A stretch of 36,814 bases of DNA. Source: an uncultured Alphaproteobacteria bacterium (GTDB lineage Bacteria; Pseudomonadota; Alphaproteobacteria; Caulobacterales; Caulobacteraceae). Under the pieces are notes generated by a model that was not told the DNA's origin, made no database searches, and worked only from the letters and a program-made list of their open reading frames with translations. The DNA is taken from assembly GCA_903822175.1 (NCBI GenBank), contig CAIJOB010000011.1, forward strand, positions 1 through 36,814, written 5' to 3'. Numbering within the stretch: position 1 is the first letter of the stretch; every line of letters starts with the position of its first letter. Positions 8,772 to 20,201 of the stretch are shown here, in pieces. A program made the position numbers and the translations under genes.

Positions 8772-11027
8772 TTGTCCGCCTACAAAGGCCTCCGCATCGC
8801 CGATTTCAGCCAGGGCGTCGCCGGCCCCATGGCGGCCATGCTGCTCGGCGATTTCGAAGCCGAGGTGGTCAAGATCGAGCCCCCCGGCGGCGACCGGGCC
8901 AAGGACCGGCCCGGCTACCAGGCCTTCAACCGCAACAAGCAGGTCGTGACCCTCGACCTTGAAACCGCCGATGGGCTGGCCGCCGCCCGCAAGCTGCTCG
9001 CCGGCGCCGACGTGGCGATCTTCGACCTCGCGCCCGGCCGGCTGGAAGCGCTTGGCCTCGATGGCGCGACGCTGACCGCCGCGCACCCCGGCCTGATCCA
9101 TGCTTGGATGCCGCCCTACGGAACCTCGGGCCCCTGGAGCCAGCTCAGCCCTCATCACAGCCTGCTAGCCGGCCTGACCGGCACTGCGTTTCGGCAAGGC
9201 GCCTACGCCGACCAGCCGGTGCATCTTGTCCTGCCGGTGCTCTGGTACGGCCAGGCGGTGATGGGCGCCGCCGCCATCGGTTCGGCCCTCTACGAGCGGA
9301 CCAGGAGCGGCCTTGGCCAGGCGCTGACCGTCAGCGGCCTGCATGGGGCGTCGGAGGTCTCCGGCCCAATGCGCCTGCTGGAACAGCCGCCCTTGCCGCG
9401 CGGCATCCCGCCCGGCGCCAATCCGCGCTACCGGCTCTACCAATGCCTGGACGGCGAGTGGTTCTTCCTCGGCACCCTCTTCACCAACTTCTACCGCAAG
9501 GCCTTCGAGGTCCTGGGCCTGGAGGACGCCTTCGAAGCGCTCGAACTCGACCAGCTTGCCGCCCGCGACCTGCTGGTCGAGATGTTCGCCACCCGCACCC
9601 GCGACGAATGGCTGGAGGCCCTGCAGGCCAACGACGTGCCCTGCGCCGCCGTCGGATCGCGGGAGGCCTGGTTCGCGGGCGCCGTCGTCGGCGAGGCGGG
9701 CCTGCGCAAGGTCCTGCTGCACCCGACGCTCGGCGAAGTCGCCATCCCCGAGCCGCCCGCCAAGTTCAGCGCGACGCCGCCCTCCATCCGGACCCTGCCG
9801 ACCCCGACCAAAACCTTGCCCGCGTGGGAGCCACGGTCCCTGACGCCTGCGAAACCCTCGACCGCCGCGCCGCTCGCCGGCCTCAAGGTGGTGAACCTCG
9901 GCACGGTGATCGCCGGGGCCTATGCCGGCACGATCCTGGGTAACCTGGGCGCCGACGTCGCCAAGGTGGAGCCCCGCGAGGCCGATCCGTTCCGCTCCGA
10001 CGGCCCCGGCTTCCTGACCTACAACCGCGGCGTCCGCGGCCTCGGTCTCGATCTCAAACAGCCGGCCGGGCGCGAGCTGTTCCACGACCTGGCCAGGACC
10101 GCCGACGTGGTGATCGACAACTACCGCCTGGGCGTCCGCAAGCGGCTCGGCATCGACTATGCGGCGCTCAAGGCCGTGAACCCGCGGCTCATCTCGTGTT
10201 CGATCAACGCCTATGGCGAGACCGGCGCGCGGGCGGCGCTCCCGGGGTTCGATCCGCTGTTGCAGGCCGAGGGCGGGATGATGGCCGGGCAGGGCGGCGC
10301 GGACGACCCGATCCTCTACACCATCGCCGTCAACGACGTGGCGACCGCCGGCGTGGTGGCCGCCTCAGTGATCGCCGCCCTCAACGCCCGCGAACGCACC
10401 GGCGAGGGCCAGGAAATCCTCACCAGCCTGCTCGCCCAGAGCCTGCTCTTCCAGATCGGCGAGATGGTGGACTACGCCGGACGCCCAGCGAACGATCCGG
10501 GCGGCCTCGACTGCATCGGCGTCGGCGCGCTGCACCGCTACTATGCCTGCGCCGACGGCTGGATCGGCCTGGTCTGCGACACCGACGCCCAAGCCGCCGC
10601 GCTCGGCCGCGTGCTCGGCGTGGACCTCCCGTCCGAAGCCCTGATCCAACCACGAGACGGCGATCTCGCGTCCCGCCTGGCCGCCAGCCTCGCCACCCGT
10701 CCCCGCGCCGCGACCCTGGAGGCCTTGCTCGCCGCCGGCGTCGCCGCCGCTCCGGTGCTGCGCGGCGCCGAGGCGCTGGAGAGCGAGTGGCTCTGGGAGA
10801 ACGGCTGCCTGGAGGCCTGGGAGCATCCGCGCCTGGGGCCGGCCATCGGCGTGCGTGGCTTCGCCGATTTCTCCCGAACCCCGGGCGGATTCTGCGGCCC
10901 CACCCCGGACCTCGGTCAGGATTCGGTCGAGCTGCTCACCGACTGGGGCATCGCGCCGGAGCGCATCGAGGCCCTGCTCGCCAGCGGCGCGGTCTTCGTC
11001 TCGGACGGGCAGGGCGGCATCGCCTAG
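8772..11027 (+). CDS. tandem-domain CaiB/BaiF CoA-transferase (fusion of two class III domains)
   Basis: The 751-residue protein is roughly twice the usual family III CoA-transferase length and holds two homologous halves. The first half begins LRIADFSQGVAGPMAAMLLGDFEAEVVKIEPP (7-38). The second begins LKVVNLGTVIAGAYAGTILGNLGADVAKVEP (371-401), after a Pro/Thr-rich linker at about 335-367. The second half keeps the expected catalytic Asp522 in VNDVATAG ahead of GEGQ (544-547). In the first half the aligned positions are Trp158-Tyr159 (VLWYGQAVMG), so it probably lacks the acyl-anhydride nucleophile. The start is TTG at 8772, preceded by GGGGAGAA at 8756-8763. The methylmalonyl-CoA epimerase gene 32 bases downstream suggests acyl-CoA metabolism, but donor and acceptor are unknown. 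Confidence 0.9.
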   Translation: MSAYKGLRIADFSQGVAGPMAAMLLGDFEAEVVKIEPPGGDRAKDRPGYQAFNRNKQVVTLDLETADGLAAARKLLAGADVAIFDLAPGRLEALGLDGATLTAAHPGLIHAWMPPYGTSGPWSQLSPHHSLLAGLTGTAFRQGAYADQPVHLVLPVLWYGQAVMGAAAIGSALYERTRSGLGQALTVSGLHGASEVSGPMRLLEQPPLPRGIPPGANPRYRLYQCLDGEWFFLGTLFTNFYRKAFEVLGLEDAFEALELDQLAARDLLVEMFATRTRDEWLEALQANDVPCAAVGSREAWFAGAVVGEAGLRKVLLHPTLGEVAIPEPPAKFSATPPSIRTLPTPTKTLPAWEPRSLTPAKPSTAAPLAGLKVVNLGTVIAGAYAGTILGNLGADVAKVEPREADPFRSDGPGFLTYNRGVRGLGLDLKQPAGRELFHDLARTADVVIDNYRLGVRKRLGIDYAALKAVNPRLISCSINAYGETGARAALPGFDPLLQAEGGMMAGQGGADDPILYTIAVNDVATAGVVAASVIAALNARERTGEGQEILTSLLAQSLLFQIGEMVDYAGRPANDPGGLDCIGVGALHRYYACADGWIGLVCDTDAQAAALGRVLGVDLPSEALIQPRDGDLASRLAASLATRPRAATLEALLAAGVAAAPVLRGAEALESEWLWENGCLEAWEHPRLGPAIGVRGFADFSRTPGGFCGPTPDLGQDSVELLTDWGIAPERIEALLASGAVFVSDGQGGIA

Positions 11028-11059
11028 GCGAGAGCGTTTCGGCGGCCTATACCCACCGC

Positions 11060-11482
11060 ATGATCGGTAAATTGAACCACGTGGGCGTCGCGACGCCCTC
11101 CATCGAAGCCTCTGTGAAGATGTACCGCGAGATGCTGGGCGCCACGGAATTCAGCGAGACCTTCTCGATGCCCGAACAGGGTGTCTGGGTCTGCTTCGTT
11201 AACCTGCCCAACAGCCAGATCGAGCTCATTGAGCCCTACGGCGACAAGTCTCCGATCACGGCCTTCCTGGAAAAGAACCCCAAGGGCGGCCAGCACCACA
11301 TCTGCTTCGAGGTGCCAGACATCATCGCCGCCCGCGACGAGATGCGGGCCAAGGGTGCGACCGTGCTCGGAACCGGCGAGCCACGCATCGGCGCCCATGG
11401 CGTGCCGGTGATCTTCGTGCATCCCAAGGACATGGGCGGCGTGCTGGTCGAGCTGATGGCCGAACCGAAAGGCGGCCACTGA
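11060..11482 (+). CDS. mce: methylmalonyl-CoA epimerase
   Basis: Interconverts (S)- and (R)-methylmalonyl-CoA for propionate catabolism, upstream of methylmalonyl-CoA mutase. The 140-residue VOC-fold protein has two beta-alpha-beta-beta-beta modules. Metal ligands expected for the family are visible: His7 in KLNHVGVA, His79/His80 in GGQHHICFEV, and Glu131 in GGVLVELM. The segments NSQIELIEPYGDKSPI and IGAHGVPVIFVHPKD closely follow the animal and bacterial epimerases. I chose the ATG at 11060 because the family begins immediately before LNHV; the frame is open further upstream only inside the CoA-transferase gene. The stop overlaps the DUF1467 start by one base. Confidence 0.94.
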   Translation: MIGKLNHVGVATPSIEASVKMYREMLGATEFSETFSMPEQGVWVCFVNLPNSQIELIEPYGDKSPITAFLEKNPKGGQHHICFEVPDIIAARDEMRAKGATVLGTGEPRIGAHGVPVIFVHPKDMGGVLVELMAEPKGGH

Positions 11483-11745
11483 TGGGCGGCCCGATCACGC
11501 TGATCGCCATCTACCTGACCATCTGGTGGACCGTGCTCTTCGCCATCCTGCCGATCGGGGTGCAGAGCCGCGCCGACGCGGGCCTGCCCAATGACGGCTC
11601 CGACCCCGGCGCGCCGGTCGATCCCAAGCTGAAGAAGAAGTTCTTCACCACCACCTGGGTCTCCGCGGTCGTCTTCGCGATCCTGTGGTTGGTGATCCAC
11701 TTCAAGCTGATCGACCTGTCGAAGCTTCCCGGCCCGCATAACTGA
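11482..11745 (+). CDS. DUF1467-family membrane protein
   Basis: An 87-residue protein with two transmembrane helices (about 5-27 and 57-75) and a conserved loop: WWTVLFAILPIGVQSR, then DGSDPGAPVDPKLKKK. These are hallmarks of DUF1467, a small alphaproteobacterial family with no assigned function. It is coupled to mce by a TGATG overlap. The mce-DUF1467-proS-lolC-lolD order recurs in alphaproteobacteria, so the neighbours do not by themselves reveal its role. The basic KLKKKFF stretch before helix 2 suggests both termini lie on the outer face, which is an inference from the positive-inside rule. Confidence 0.88.
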   Translation: MGGPITLIAIYLTIWWTVLFAILPIGVQSRADAGLPNDGSDPGAPVDPKLKKKFFTTTWVSAVVFAILWLVIHFKLIDLSKLPGPHN

Positions 11746-11753
11746 CGCGCGCG

Positions 11754-11783
11754 TTGCCAAGCAGAGCAGGCGAAGGCTATCAG
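11754..11783 (+). promoter_or_regulatory. candidate housekeeping promoter of proS
   Basis: A TTGCCA (11754-11759) and a GCTATCAG (11776-11783) are separated by 16 bases in the gap before proS. The latter matches six of eight positions of the Caulobacter sigma-73 -10 consensus GCTANAWC as I remember it. The position, about 40 bases upstream of the proS ATG, is sensible. Confidence 0.35.
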
Positions 11784-11822
11784 AGCCCTCCGCCTACGGT
11801 TGTCTTGGAAAGCCCATAGATC

Positions 11823-13142
11823 ATGCGCCTGTCGCGCTACTTCATGCCCACGCTGCGCGACGCGCCCGCCGACGCCCAGATCGTCTCCCACCAGTTGATG
11901 CTGCGCGCCGGCCTGGTCCGCCAGGAAGCCGCCGGCATCTACGCCTGGCTGCCGCTGGGCCTGAAGGTGCTGAAGAAGATCGAGCAGATCGTCCGCGAGG
12001 AAATGGACCGCGCCGGGGCCATCGAGGTCCTGCTGCCCACCCTGCAACTCGCCGACCTGTGGCGCGAGAGCGGCCGCTACGATGACTACGGCGACGAGAT
12101 GCTGCGCATCAAGGACCGCCACGACCGCGACCTGCTCTACGGGCCCACCGCGGAAGAGGTGATCACCGAGATTTTCCGAGCCTACGTCAAATCCTACAAA
12201 GACTTGCCGAAGAATCTTTACAACATCCAGTGGAAGTTCCGCGACGAACGCCGCCCCCGGTTCGGGGTCATGCGCGGCCGCGAGTTCCTGATGAAGGACG
12301 CCTACAGCTTCGACATCGACGAGGCCGCCGCGCGCAAATCCTACAACCGCATGTTCCTGGCCTACCTCAACATCTATGCGCGGCTGGGCCTGAAGGCGAT
12401 CCCGGTGAAGGCCGATCCCGGCCCGATCGGCGGCGACCTTTCCCACGAGTTCATCATCCTGGCCGACACCGGCGAGAGCGAGGTCTTCGCCCACGGCGAC
12501 CTCGTGGAAATGGGCGCGCCCGGCCCCGACATCGACTGGGACGGCGACCTCGAACCGCTCGTCGCCCAGCGCGCCAACCTCTACGCAGCCTCCGACGAGA
12601 TGCACGACGCCGCCCGGTTCGAGGCTGAAGTCCCCGAGGCCAAGCGGATGACCGCGCGCGGCATCGAGGTCGGCCACATTTTCTACTTCGGTGAGAAGTA
12701 CTCCAAGCCGATGAAGGCGCTGGTCACCGGTCCCGACGGTAAGGACGTCCCGGTCCATGGGGGCTCCTATGGCGTCGGCGTCTCGCGCCTGGTCGGCGGG
12801 ATCATCGAGGCCAGCCACGACGAGGGCGGCATCATCTGGCCCGACGCGGTGGCGCCCTTCGGTGTGGCGGTCGTCAACCTGCGGGTCGGGGACGCCGCCT
12901 GCGACGCGGTGGCCGAGCAGGCCTATGCAGCCCTCACCGCCGCCGGCAAGGAGCCGCTCTACGACGACCGCGACGAGCGGCCCGGCGCCAAGTTCGCCTC
13001 CCTCGACCTGGTCGGCATCCCCTGGCAGCTCATCGTCGGCCCCAAGGGCGTCGCCGAAGGCGTCGTCGAGACCAAGCGCCGCGCCACCGGCGAACGCCAG
13101 ACCCTGACCCTGGACGCCGCGCTGAAGGTGATTTCCGGTTGA
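11823..13142 (+). CDS. proS: prolyl-tRNA synthetase (short alphaproteobacterial form)
   Basis: Charges tRNA-Pro. The 439-residue length is characteristic of the alphaproteobacterial enzyme, which lacks the roughly 180-residue editing insertion found between motifs 2 and 3 in E. coli ProRS, so mischarged Ala-tRNA must be cleared elsewhere if at all. The proline-site TAEE lies at 109-112, motif 2 runs from Arg140 ([25 protein letters not shown]), and motif 3 is [16 protein letters not shown] at about 314-329. The C-terminal anticodon-binding domain includes [22 protein letters not shown]. The ATG at 11823 gives the canonical N-terminus MRLSRYF. No strong Shine-Dalgarno sequence is visible. lolC follows after a repeat element. 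Confidence 0.96.
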   Translation: MRLSRYFMPTLRDAPADAQIVSHQLMLRAGLVRQEAAGIYAWLPLGLKVLKKIEQIVREEMDRAGAIEVLLPTLQLADLWRESGRYDDYGDEMLRIKDRHDRDLLYGPTAEEVITEIFRAYVKSYKDLPKNLYNIQWKFRDERRPRFGVMRGREFLMKDAYSFDIDEAAARKSYNRMFLAYLNIYARLGLKAIPVKADPGPIGGDLSHEFIILADTGESEVFAHGDLVEMGAPGPDIDWDGDLEPLVAQRANLYAASDEMHDAARFEAEVPEAKRMTARGIEVGHIFYFGEKYSKPMKALVTGPDGKDVPVHGGSYGVGVSRLVGGIIEASHDEGGIIWPDAVAPFGVAVVNLRVGDAACDAVAEQAYAALTAAGKEPLYDDRDERPGAKFASLDLVGIPWQLIVGPKGVAEGVVETKRRATGERQTLTLDAALKVISG

Positions 13143-13161
13143 TCCAAGGCCTCGCCCCCAA

Positions 13162-13284
13162 AACCTCCCCCGTCAAAACGGGGGAGGGGGACCACGAAGT
13201 GGTGGAGGGGGCGCTGCCGCCGCATTGCCCATCCCAACGCTCCCTCCGACCCTTCGGGCCACCTCCCCCGCAGGCGGGTGAGGT
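13162..13284. repeat. composite hairpin repeat element between proS and lolC
   Basis: Three inverted repeats are stacked in 123 bases. The first is a perfect 10-bp stem, CCTCCCCCGT at 13164-13173 with ACGGGGGAGG at 13178-13187 and loop CAAA. The second is ACCAC-GAA-GTGGT at 13191-13203. The third is ACCTCCCCCGC at 13261-13271 with GCGGGTGAGGT at 13274-13284, one mismatch. The first and third stems share the CCTCCCCCG core. It looks like one copy of a dispersed GC-rich palindromic repeat of the kind seen between genes in Caulobacterales. I recognise the style rather than a named family, and only one copy is in the window. Its 3' arm (GGTGAGG) falls where the lolC ribosome-binding site should be. 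Confidence 0.7.
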
Positions 13285-13290
13285 TTTCAG

Positions 13291-14566
13291 ATGACTGACG
13301 CCACCACCGCGCCGCCGTTCGGCCGCTGGGAGCGGATGCTGGCGAGCCGCTATCTGCGCGCCAAGAAGAGCGAGGGCGGCGTCGCGCTGATCTCGATCAT
13401 CTCGTTCAGCGGCGTGACGCTGGCCGTGGCGATCCTGATCATCGTCATGTCGGTGATGAACGGCTTCCGCGCTGAGCTCCTGAACAAGATCCTCGGCTTC
13501 AACGGCCACGTCTTCGTCACCGGCGGCCTGCTGGACAACGCCCAGATGCGCGACACCGCGCTGGAGCGGATCCGCAAGGTCCCCTCGGTCACCCAGGCGA
13601 TCCCGGTCATCGAGGCCCAGGCCATCGCCATGGGCCCGACCCAGATCACCGGCGCTATCGTCCGCGGCCTGACGGCGAAAGACCTCGCCCAGACCCGCAT
13701 CGTCGCCGGCAATATCACCAAGGGCGACCTCAAGGGCTTCGGCCAGGGCGAGTACGGCGGCAATACCGTCGTGGTCGGCGAACGCCTGGCCGAGCAGCTG
13801 GGGGTCAAGCCCGGCGACAACATCACGCTGATCTCGCCCAGCGGCGGCGCCACGGCGTTCGGCGGCACTCCCCTGCAGAAGGCCTATGTGGTCGGCGCGA
13901 CCTTCACCGCCGGCATGAGCCAGTACGACCAGGCCTACATCTTCATGCCGCTCGACCAGGCCCAACTGTTCTTCGGCCGCGAGGGCAGCGTCGACGCCAT
14001 CGAGGTCCGGCTCACCGATCCCGACAAGGCCGAGGGCGCCAAGGCCGCCATCAACCGCGCCGCCGGCCCCACCGCGCTGGTCGCCGACTGGACCCAGCGC
14101 GACAGCTCCTACTGGGGCGCGCTGAAGGTCGAGCGCAACGTCATGCGGCTGATCCTGATGATGCTGGTGGTGATCGCGGCCATGAACATCATCTCGGGCC
14201 TCGTCATGCTGGTTAAGAACAAGGGCCGCGACATCGCTATCCTGCGGACCATCGGCGCGGGGCAGGGCGCCATCCTGCGCATCTTCTTCATGGCCGGCGC
14301 GGCGATCGGGGCGGCGGGCACTCTGGCCGGTCTGGCGCTGGGCGTGCTGGTCAGCGTCTACATCGACCCGATCCAGAACTTCGTGGAATGGGCGACCGGC
14401 CAGCAGGTCTTCTCTTCGGACGTCTATTTCCTCTCCAAGCTCCCGGCCAAGGTCGACTGGGTGGAGGTGAGCATCATCGTCGGCTTCTCGCTCGCCATGT
14501 CGATGGTCTGGACCCTGCCGCCGGCCTGGCGCGCCTCGCGCCTCGATCCGGTGGAGGCGCTTCGCT

Positions 14567-14574
<8 letters not shown>
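13291..14574 (+). CDS. lolC: lipoprotein-releasing ABC transporter permease (LolC/LolE type)
   Basis: Inner-membrane permease that extracts outer-membrane lipoproteins and hands them to LolA. The 427-residue protein has the MacB/FtsX layout: a first transmembrane helix in ISFSGVTLAVAILIIVMSVMNGF (about 38-60), a large periplasmic domain (about 65-270), then three helices ending in the cytoplasmic PPAWRASRLDPVEALRYE, which is the conserved LolC/E terminus. The N-terminal ASRYLRAKKSEGGVALIS segment is typical. Only one permease gene is present, so the complex probably contains two copies of this hybrid form or a partner elsewhere. It overlaps lolD by 8 bases, which indicates a two-gene unit. 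The ribosome-binding site lies in the arm of the preceding repeat. Confidence 0.93.
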
Positions 14575-15256
<682 letters not shown>

Positions 15257-15383
15257 CGGCGTAAACCCACGCTCGATCGGAAGTCTTTGTAAGACGGGGC
15301 TTTTCGCGGGCCACGGCAAAGCCTATCGTGCCGCTGGGACGCTTACCGTGGGCTTTCGGGCCTCGGCCTCTATGGAGGTCTAG

Positions 15384-15998
15384 TTGAAGACGTTAGTTGC
15401 GGCGCTGGGTTGCGCCTCCCTGCTTGCCACGGCCCTGCCGGCGGCGGCGGATTCCTCACATCGCGGCGGCGGCAGCGGGGCTGACAGCAGCAGCACCGCC
15501 AGTGGCGGCGGTGGCGGCGGTGGCTGGAGCCATGGCGGCAATGGCGGCGGCTGGAGAAACAGCGGCGGCAGCGGCGCGCAGGCCGCCCCAGGCGGCGGCT
15601 TCAGCGGCGGACGTTCCAGCGCCCAGGGCAGCGCCTTCGCCGGCCGCAGCGGCTTCGGCGCCAGCCGCGTCGCCGGCCACGGCTTCCATCCGCGCTTCAT
15701 CGGGTTCCGCGGCTATCCCTACTATTTCGCCGACTTCGGCCTGGGCTTCGCGCTTGGCCTGAGCGTGCTGGACCCCTGGTACTATGACTACGGGCCCTAC
15801 TATGGCGGCTACTATTACGCGCCCTATGGCCCGCCGCCCGGCGGCTACTACGGGGCGCCGCCGCCCGCCGGCTATGCCCCGCCGCCGGCTCAGGCCGCGC
15901 CACCCACTGGTGACGCTGCCCAGCCTCCGGCCGCCTGTGGCTCGTGGAAGTGGGACACCGAGAAGCAGACCTACAACTGGATCCCCTGCGCGTCCTAG
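15384..15998 (+). CDS. Gly/Ser- and Tyr/Pro-rich secreted protein of unknown function
   Basis: A 204-residue protein with a signal peptide (MKTLVAALGCASLLATALPAAA, cleavage near residue 22). A glycine/serine-rich region follows (about 25-95), then an aromatic region FADFGLGFALGLSVLDPWYYDYGPYY (about 110-145), Tyr/Pro/Gly repeats of the GGYY and PPPAGY kind (about 140-170), and a short conserved-looking end, ACGSWKWDTEKQTYNWIPC. The two cysteines in that last segment could pair. The start is TTG at 15384, preceded by GGAGG at 15374-15378 and directly by an in-frame TAG, so no longer start is possible. I do not recognise a family; a surface or periplasmic low-complexity protein is the best description. 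Confidence 0.75.
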   Translation: MKTLVAALGCASLLATALPAAADSSHRGGGSGADSSSTASGGGGGGGWSHGGNGGGWRNSGGSGAQAAPGGGFSGGRSSAQGSAFAGRSGFGASRVAGHGFHPRFIGFRGYPYYFADFGLGFALGLSVLDPWYYDYGPYYGGYYYAPYGPPPGGYYGAPPPAGYAPPPAQAAPPTGDAAQPPAACGSWKWDTEKQTYNWIPCAS

Positions 15999-16008
15999 CC
16001 CCGCCCCT

Positions 16009-16428
16009 CTAACCCGGTCTGGGATCTGAGCCCGAGGGCAGGGTGTCGCGGTCGAACACCTTCTGCTGCTCGGGCGTCAGCTTGCCGTAGAAGGCGTTCA
16101 CCGCAGCGCCCTGCTTGCGGAAATCCAGGTCGTCCTGCGCCATGGTCGCCTCGATCAGCGCGATGCGCCGCGGCGTCGGCACCATCGGCAGCAGGTCCGA
16201 TGTCGCCTGATGGCGCGCCTGGGTCTGCGGATTGGGCGCGATGGCGACGGTATAGTCCCGCCAGGCCGGCTCCTGGCCTTCGGTGAGCTGCAGATCGTCG
16301 TGCAGCCGGATCAGGTCCGCGCTGACCGCCTGCTCACCGCCGCCGCGCCGCTCGCTCCGCTGAGGTGGCTGGGCGAGCGCCGCTGTAGCCGAGGCCGCGA
16401 GACAAAAACCCAAGGCAATCCAACGCAT
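16009..16428 (-). CDS. LTXXQ-motif periplasmic protein (Spy/CpxP-like)
   Basis: A 139-residue protein with a signal peptide (MRWIALGFCLAASATAALAQ, cleavage after residue 20) and two LTxxQ motifs, LTEGQ at 48-52 and LTPEQ at 117-121. These are the hallmark of the Spy/CpxP family of periplasmic stress chaperones and regulators. The predicted helices are charged and amphipathic between the motifs. I chose the ATG at 16426-16428 because it gives a clean signal peptide; the frame stays open upstream, but the extra Arg-rich residues would disrupt it. It is divergent from the sidA-like gene and dnaE, so its upstream region shares the stretch containing the LexA box. Confidence 0.82.
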   Translation of the reverse strand: MRWIALGFCLAASATAALAQPPQRSERRGGGEQAVSADLIRLHDDLQLTEGQEPAWRDYTVAIAPNPQTQARHQATSDLLPMVPTPRRIALIEATMAQDDLDFRKQGAAVNAFYGKLTPEQQKVFDRDTLPSGSDPRPG

Positions 16429-16544
16429 TCCATCAAACCCTAAAGCGCGCCCCTTGCGAGCGACTATGGCATGCGGCCGGGCCTTGCGAAAACGGAATGA
16501 AGACCGCGGCCGGCTGAGCGACTCCCGCCTGTGCAAGAAGCGGC

Positions 16545-16574
16545 TTGACCATGAGAACAAAAGGGGAATAAGAA
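16545..16574 (+). promoter_or_regulatory. promoter of the sidA-like ORF and dnaE
   Basis: TTGACC at 16545-16550 and TAAGAA at 16569-16574 are separated by 18 bases. The -35 matches the sigma-70-type consensus in five of six positions, and the -10 is moderate. The local DNA (16551-16590) is A-rich in contrast to its surroundings. The start of transcription would fall near 16580-16585, giving a leader of about 50 bases before the small ORF. It is the only plausible promoter seen ahead of dnaE. Confidence 0.5.
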
Positions 16575-16586
16575 CGAAAACGGAAC
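16572..16586. promoter_or_regulatory. LexA operator (SOS box), GTTC-N7-GTTC type
   Basis: The top strand reads GAAC, seven bases, GAAC; on the bottom strand this is GTTC CGTTTTC GTTC. This is exactly the direct-repeat LexA box known for alphaproteobacteria, including the T-rich spacer. It overlaps the -10 element and the expected transcription start of the promoter at 16545-16574, the standard geometry for repression by LexA. It lies 47 bases before the small ORF start and 144 bases from the divergent LTXXQ-protein start. Confidence 0.72.
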
Positions 16587-16632
16587 ACTACACCGCCTGT
16601 CCACAGGCCCGCCCACAGAAGGATTACCGCAC

Positions 16633-16722
16633 ATGGTTCGTCTGGCCCGAGAATCACTGGCCTTTGCGTCGGTGGCGAGTTTTGTCTGGATGATGTGCTC
16701 GGTGGCGGCGCACATGGGCTGA
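16633..16722 (+). CDS. sidA: SidA-like SOS-induced cell-division inhibitor, 29-residue membrane peptide
   Basis: A 29-codon ORF (ATG 16633, TGA 16720-16722) preceded by AGAAGGA at 16617-16623 with 9-base spacing. The peptide begins MVRLARES, a short basic cytoplasmic end, and continues as one hydrophobic helix (about residues 9-26) containing FVWMMC. It ends His-Met-Gly. A LexA box overlaps its promoter. In Caulobacter crescentus, SidA is a 29-residue SOS-induced inner-membrane peptide that blocks division by binding FtsW. The length, topology and LexA control match. I also recall that sidA lies close to dnaE there, but I have not checked this or aligned the sequences. Its stop is 5 bases before the dnaE ATG. 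The symbol is therefore provisional. The alternative is an unrelated leader peptide for dnaE. Confidence 0.7.
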   Translation: MVRLARESLAFASVASFVWMMCSVAAHMG

Positions 16723-16727
16723 CCGCC

Positions 16728-20198
<3,471 letters not shown>

Positions 20199-20201
20199 AG
20201 G

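Noticed and set aside
10196..11059. Upstream extension of the methylmalonyl-CoA epimerase frame to 10196
   Set aside because: The extension lies inside the CoA-transferase gene in another frame and is Arg-rich without domain similarity; the epimerase fold begins at ATG 11060.
15283..15304. GTCTT-TGT-AAGAC followed by GGGGCTTTT as a lolD terminator
   Set aside because: The stem is only 5 bp and A/T-rich, and four T residues after GGGGC are too few for a convincing intrinsic terminator.
16429..16560. N-terminal extension of the LTXXQ protein to 16560
   Set aside because: The extra 44 residues are Arg/Ser-rich and would precede and spoil an otherwise clean signal peptide.
16596..16607. CCTGTCCACAGG as a DnaA box or operator
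   Set aside because: It contains a 7-of-9 match to TTATCCACA, but a single imperfect box in GC-rich DNA is weak evidence. The symmetry is short and leaves almost no loop.
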